From: an uncultured Neokomagataea sp. | GTDB taxonomy: Bacteria > Pseudomonadota > Alphaproteobacteria > Acetobacterales > Acetobacteraceae | Reading direction: 5' to 3' | DNA length: 36,110 bases | Assembly (NCBI RefSeq): GCF_946476835.1 | Contig: NZ_CAMKWA010000017.1 | Coordinates: 1-36,110 of the forward strand | In this document: positions 32,925 to 36,110 of the stretch, in pieces | Layout: every line of letters begins with the position of its first letter | Position numbering within the stretch: the stretch's first letter is position 1 | The notes under the pieces: model-generated | The model's input: the letters and a program-made list of their open reading frames with translations, nothing else | Database searches by the model: none | What the model was told of the DNA's origin: nothing | Translations under genes and position numbers: made by a program

Positions 32925-35360
32925 TTAAAAATGTGCGGAGAGGTCGATGCCGCCGGTTAGTGGCTGGTTAGTCATAATACGGTTGAAAGAGGCGCTCGGG
33001 AGCGCTTCTTGAAATAAGCTTTCCAACTGGGCGTGTTTGTTAAAGACGTTGTTTACAAACAAGGATGCATTCCACCCATGGCTAGACCGAAGACCGATGC
33101 GGATATTGGTCAGATCATAGCTGTGCATTTTGATGTATGCGCCATTAGTGGAGGCATTGAATGGGAAGGCGAGGCTATAACGTGCGCCAGTATAAGAATT
33201 TTCGATATTGGCGGTGATTTTATATGTGTCGTTTAAAGCATGATTATAGCTGAGGATCACGCTGGCATTAGCTGGGGCAATCTCTGGGAGGTGATTGCTG
33301 GGCTGAATGAGCCAATGGCTGCCACCATCAAGGCGTGCATGTGTGTAAGAGGCCGAGGCTTGTAGACTCAACCCTGCATAAAGAGGCATTTGCCCAGCGA
33401 TTTCTCCCCCCCAAATATGGGCGTGGTTTCCGTTGATATTGAGGGCCCAATCTCCCGGATAGGCCGTGATCTGGGGATTTTGCCAATTTTCGTAATAGAG
33501 GTCAGCATCCAGTGTGAGACGCTGATGGAAGAAGCGGCCTTTTTCTCCCAACTCATAGGACCAAAGAGAATCTGACTTATAGGAGCGGGGCCATGTTCCG
33601 CCTGTGAAGCGGTATGGTGAGAAAACACTGCTCCAATAAGGGCCTGTCGTTGGATAAATGGAGTTCCCCCCCTTAGGGCGCTGGCCGTTTGAAATGGTGG
33701 TGTAAACTGTGAGGTCAGGGTTGAAGCGGTAGGCGAGATTAAACTTTGGCGTTGCCATGTTGGTGTGGAGGGCAATTTGTCCCGTGCATGAGGGAGTTGC
33801 GGCTCCTAAGCCGGAGCCCCAGCCGCTGATGCAGGATGAAAAATTATAATCTGTGCGGCTCAGCCGTAGGCCGATCTCAGCTTTTAGGTGGCTGGTGAGC
33901 GCATAGGTTACAGTTCCATAAACAGCATATTGTTTGGAATGTGTGGGAGAGTAGGCGTTAAACCATGATGGTGTGGTGGCAGGCTCGAATGTACCGATAT
34001 CCATAAAGGTGCCTGCATTTGGTGTACGTCCATCAAACGTCCACAAAGAATAAAAATCTGAAAAAAATGCGCCAGCTACCCAGTTGAGGCGGCCAGAGGA
34101 TGTCGAGTGAAGGCGTATTTCTTGGCTGAACTGCCGGGACGGATCAACTTCATGGCCGGATACGGGGCCAGAGCCTGAGGCGCCATAATACCCTGGGTTG
34201 GGGAGGCCATTATTTGAGGCATAGGTTGCACCGGTTTGCGGGTTATTAAAATTTTCCGAGGCATCTTGAGTTTGGGTTGAGCGACGTGACCATCGGCCAG
34301 TGATGGCTTCTACTGTGAAGTTATCAAACCGGTACGCCATGTTTAATGTGTATAGTGATACTTGGTCGGTCAGGGGTTCTGCAATGTTGAAGGGCTGGTA
34401 GTGTGCCAAAGTCCCGGGGACACTGTCATAGGCGCCAATGCCATTCTGCCGACTGGCTTCATAGAAAAAGCTGGGGGTGATGGTGAGGCGATCAGTCGGT
34501 GTGTAAGTGAGGGCAAAACGGGAGGCGTAAGTCTGAGAGGTGTTGACGCCACTATAGCGCTTGAGCACGGGGGCATTGGCAACATCTCCACGGAGCGCAC
34601 CGGAGTTTTGGACGAGAGGGTAGTCCCCTGCCACGATACGATTGATCCAGCCAGATGTTTCGTTTTCAGAGCCGACAACACGTAACGCGAGTTTATGTGG
34701 TATGAGGACAAGGTTACCCATCACATTATTATTGTGGTTAAAGCCGCCGCCTTCTGTGCCGGAAAGGATGCTTTGTGCGGAGCCGTAGGTTTTCTTGAGG
34801 TCTGGAATATTCGGAACAAGTTGGACCGTACCGGCCATAGCGCCTGAGCCATAGGTAGTACCTTGAGGACCGCGCGACATATCAATATAGCTGAGGTCAT
34901 ACAGATCAGGGTCAATAACGACGTGCCCATTTTGAGCGCCCGCAGGTCCACCAAGTGGCACACCGCTCAAATAAAAGCCGACGGTCTGAGTGTTGCCACC
35001 CGATGATGACATCCCACGCATGGAAATTTCTGTTTGGCTCGGCCCTTCACTTTTGAGAGAAACACCAGGCGTGGACTGTGCCAGCGAAGCTAGAGAGGTA
35101 ATGCCGCGCGCTTGCAGAGCTGCCATTGTAACGATGGTAGAACTTATGGCGGCGTGATGGGCGTGTGCAATAGGATTATAGGATGTGACTGTAATATTTT
35201 CAGTCTTTGCATCGGGTTGTTTATGAGCTTTGTGAGGTCTGGCTTTAGTGTCACTGAAGGCGAGAGATGGGCTCAGAAACAAGGCCAAACCTGAGCACGT
35301 CAATAAGGTATTTCGAAACATACAATAAGGCTGTTTGCCTTGTGTCAATGAAACAGACAT
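32925..35360 (-). CDS. TonB-dependent outer-membrane receptor (811 aa)
   Basis: An 811-residue receptor. A signal peptide lies within residues 14-36, the TonB box ENITVTS is at 54-60, the plug has LAQSTPGVSLKSEGPSQTEI and MSRGPQGTTYGSGAMAGTVQ, and the barrel ends GGIDLSAHF with a terminal Phe. The plug type (RGPQGT-x-YG-x-GAM-x-GT) is that of large, sphingomonad-style receptors whose substrates are often not iron chelates, and the siderophore-specific features of the other two receptors are absent. GAGGA five bases before the ATG supports the long start; an internal ATG at residue 14 would also give a full signal peptide. No Fur box was found. The gene stands alone between IS6-like ends, suggesting acquired cargo. 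Confidence 0.88.
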   Translation of the reverse strand: MSVSLTQGKQPYCMFRNTLLTCSGLALFLSPSLAFSDTKARPHKAHKQPDAKTENITVTSYNPIAHAHHAAISSTIVTMAALQARGITSLASLAQSTPGVSLKSEGPSQTEISMRGMSSSGGNTQTVGFYLSGVPLGGPAGAQNGHVVIDPDLYDLSYIDMSRGPQGTTYGSGAMAGTVQLVPNIPDLKKTYGSAQSILSGTEGGGFNHNNNVMGNLVLIPHKLALRVVGSENETSGWINRIVAGDYPLVQNSGALRGDVANAPVLKRYSGVNTSQTYASRFALTYTPTDRLTITPSFFYEASRQNGIGAYDSVPGTLAHYQPFNIAEPLTDQVSLYTLNMAYRFDNFTVEAITGRWSRRSTQTQDASENFNNPQTGATYASNNGLPNPGYYGASGSGPVSGHEVDPSRQFSQEIRLHSTSSGRLNWVAGAFFSDFYSLWTFDGRTPNAGTFMDIGTFEPATTPSWFNAYSPTHSKQYAVYGTVTYALTSHLKAEIGLRLSRTDYNFSSCISGWGSGLGAATPSCTGQIALHTNMATPKFNLAYRFNPDLTVYTTISNGQRPKGGNSIYPTTGPYWSSVFSPYRFTGGTWPRSYKSDSLWSYELGEKGRFFHQRLTLDADLYYENWQNPQITAYPGDWALNINGNHAHIWGGEIAGQMPLYAGLSLQASASYTHARLDGGSHWLIQPSNHLPEIAPANASVILSYNHALNDTYKITANIENSYTGARYSLAFPFNASTNGAYIKMHSYDLTNIRIGLRSSHGWNASLFVNNVFNKHAQLESLFQEALPSASFNRIMTNQPLTGGIDLSAHF

Positions 35361-35383
35361 GCGGTCCTCGTGAAGGGGTTGCA

Positions 35384-35398
35384 GCGCATATATGGCGC
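35384..35398. promoter_or_regulatory. Imperfect palindrome upstream of the third TonB receptor
   Basis: GCGCATATATGGCGC is a dyad with GCGC ends, spoiled by one extra G, located 24 bases before the start codon. It could be a repressor site for an unlinked regulator, but it may be chance. Confidence 0.25.
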
Positions 35399-35545
35399 AC
35401 CATTAAGATGAACCGTTTGTGATTATGGTTGCATCTGATGCGTGTTCGCTATCACGAGAGGGCATAGAGAAACGATTGTAGGATGCGGCCTTAAATATAG
35501 GAATTTCATAGGTTGTTGAACTGGAACAGTGATGTCGCGTTAAGG

Positions 35546-35674
35546 GCTCTGTTGCACAGTTGATTTTTCTGCTGCTTTCGGATTGATACAAAAATCCAAA
35601 CACACATAAATCAGTAAGCTACTGATATCAGAATCAACCCAACAAACGGCAAATTTAGAGCTCTGCAACAGAGG
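35546..35674. repeat. 129-bp segment with IS6-like inverted ends
   Basis: The segment opens GGCTCTGTTGCACAG and closes with CTCTGCAACAGAGGC; CTCTGTTGCA and TGCAACAGAG are exact inverted copies. The opening matches the IS6-type end at 32742-32756 apart from one base. The interior codes for nothing recognisable. It may be a solo or deleted IS end, or a MITE-like derivative. Confidence 0.5.
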
Positions 35675-35744
35675 CTGCGTAAGTCTGGCAACACTTCCGC
35701 ACCAAGCAACGTCCTTTTTTTCGCAACATTTCGACACCCTAACA

Positions 35745-36110
35745 ATGGCTCAGTTCGCTCCTGCATCACGGGACCTAGATACGAAGGCCACCCTTTGCGC
35801 AGGGTCTTCCGCCATACTTGTGGACACTCATTGTTTCATCACGCTCAACCACTGCCTGGGCAATGCGAGCACCCTGACACCGGGTAACATTGTCGACCTC
35901 GCCGCCTTCTATGGCGCGGGCCTCCCAAACGGCAAAGACCCAAAAACTGTACTCTCCAAAGTGCTCCATCAACTGAATATTCCCCTGCCCGATTTTGCGC
36001 GTAATCTCCGCCGCGTCAAAACGTTGTATGATTTCCTTGACGTCCCCCAGGCGGCCTTGCTCTTGTTTACGCCTCACACGTATCGACGCTGGTCGAGATC
36101 CCGCTCTCCG
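35745..36110 (+). CDS. Partial open frame running off the right edge, unknown product
   Basis: From an ATG the plus strand is open for 122 codons to the window end with no stop. It starts MAQFAPASRDLDTKATLCAG and includes a coding-looking middle (GNIVDLAAFYGAGLPNGKDP and PLPDFARNLRRVKTLYDFL) with G/C-rich third positions. The last residues (RRWSRSRSP) look less protein-like, so a frameshift near the edge is possible. There is no good ribosome-binding site. I recognise no family. A 100-codon frame on the opposite strand (35775-36077) overlaps it and is less likely. The DNA between 35361 and 35744 otherwise holds only the repeat and palindrome listed. Confidence 0.35.
   Translation, partial: MAQFAPASRDLDTKATLCAGSSAILVDTHCFITLNHCLGNASTLTPGNIVDLAAFYGAGLPNGKDPKTVLSKVLHQLNIPLPDFARNLRRVKTLYDFLDVPQAALLLFTPHTYRRWSRSRSP

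Noticed and set aside
35775-36077. 100-codon minus-strand frame near the right edge
   Set aside because: It overlaps the plus-strand frame whose third positions look more coding-like, and it has no recognisable domain.

Overview
The window looks like an accessory-rich stretch of a Gram-negative alphaproteobacterium. It carries three TonB-dependent outer-membrane receptors, a TolC/HlyD-type export operon, an MntR-MntH pair and a complete kdpFABC-DE locus. Gene content, moderate GC and the worn IS3- and IS6-type transposases fit an acetic acid bacterium (Acetobacteraceae), but that assignment is inference from recall and no ribosomal marker is present. Several segments, especially 16.7-18.9 kb and 22.1-23.5 kb, are clearly more AT-rich than the kdp and efflux operons, which suggests a patchwork of transferred DNA.

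Layout. (1) 39-3733: an NCS1 cytosine/purine-type permease (-), then the manganese regulator mntR (-) divergent from the Nramp transporter mntH (+), with candidate operators between them. (2) 3734-4907: a scar made of a decayed IS3-family transposase abutting a decayed FtsX/MacB-type permease. (3) 4920-10814 (-): an export operon of HlyD-type adaptor, MacB-type ATPase, 818-residue double-FtsX permease and TolC-type outer-membrane factor. Divergent from it at 10910-13381 (+) are an NtrC-like regulator with a degenerate AAA+ domain and its histidine kinase. (4) 13382-14300: nested IS3-family debris. (5) 14506-23170: an iron-related island. A Fur-box-preceded siderophore receptor (+) converges on a minus-strand operon of two PstS-like periplasmic binding proteins, a FhuA/FoxA-like receptor and an OmpR/EnvZ-type two-component system. 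That operon is preceded by a near-perfect Fur box. (6) 23792-31791 (-): kdpFABCDE plus a 27-codon leader membrane peptide, with paired direct repeats upstream that are a good KdpE-site candidate. (7) 31938-36110: a broken IS6-family element, a third TonB receptor, another IS6-like end, and a reading frame that runs off the right edge.

How the parts work together. Most intact genes concern metal or ion homeostasis (Mn, Fe-siderophore, K) or envelope export, and three separate two-component systems are each placed next to the transport genes they probably control. The most unusual unit is the Fur-box-preceded cassette that couples two PstS-fold binding proteins to a TonB receptor and a two-component system, with no inner-membrane ABC permease or ATPase alongside. 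Second is the export operon, whose NtrC-like regulator appears to have lost the sigma-54 contact motif and whose divergent promoter carries two tandem dyads that look like its operators.
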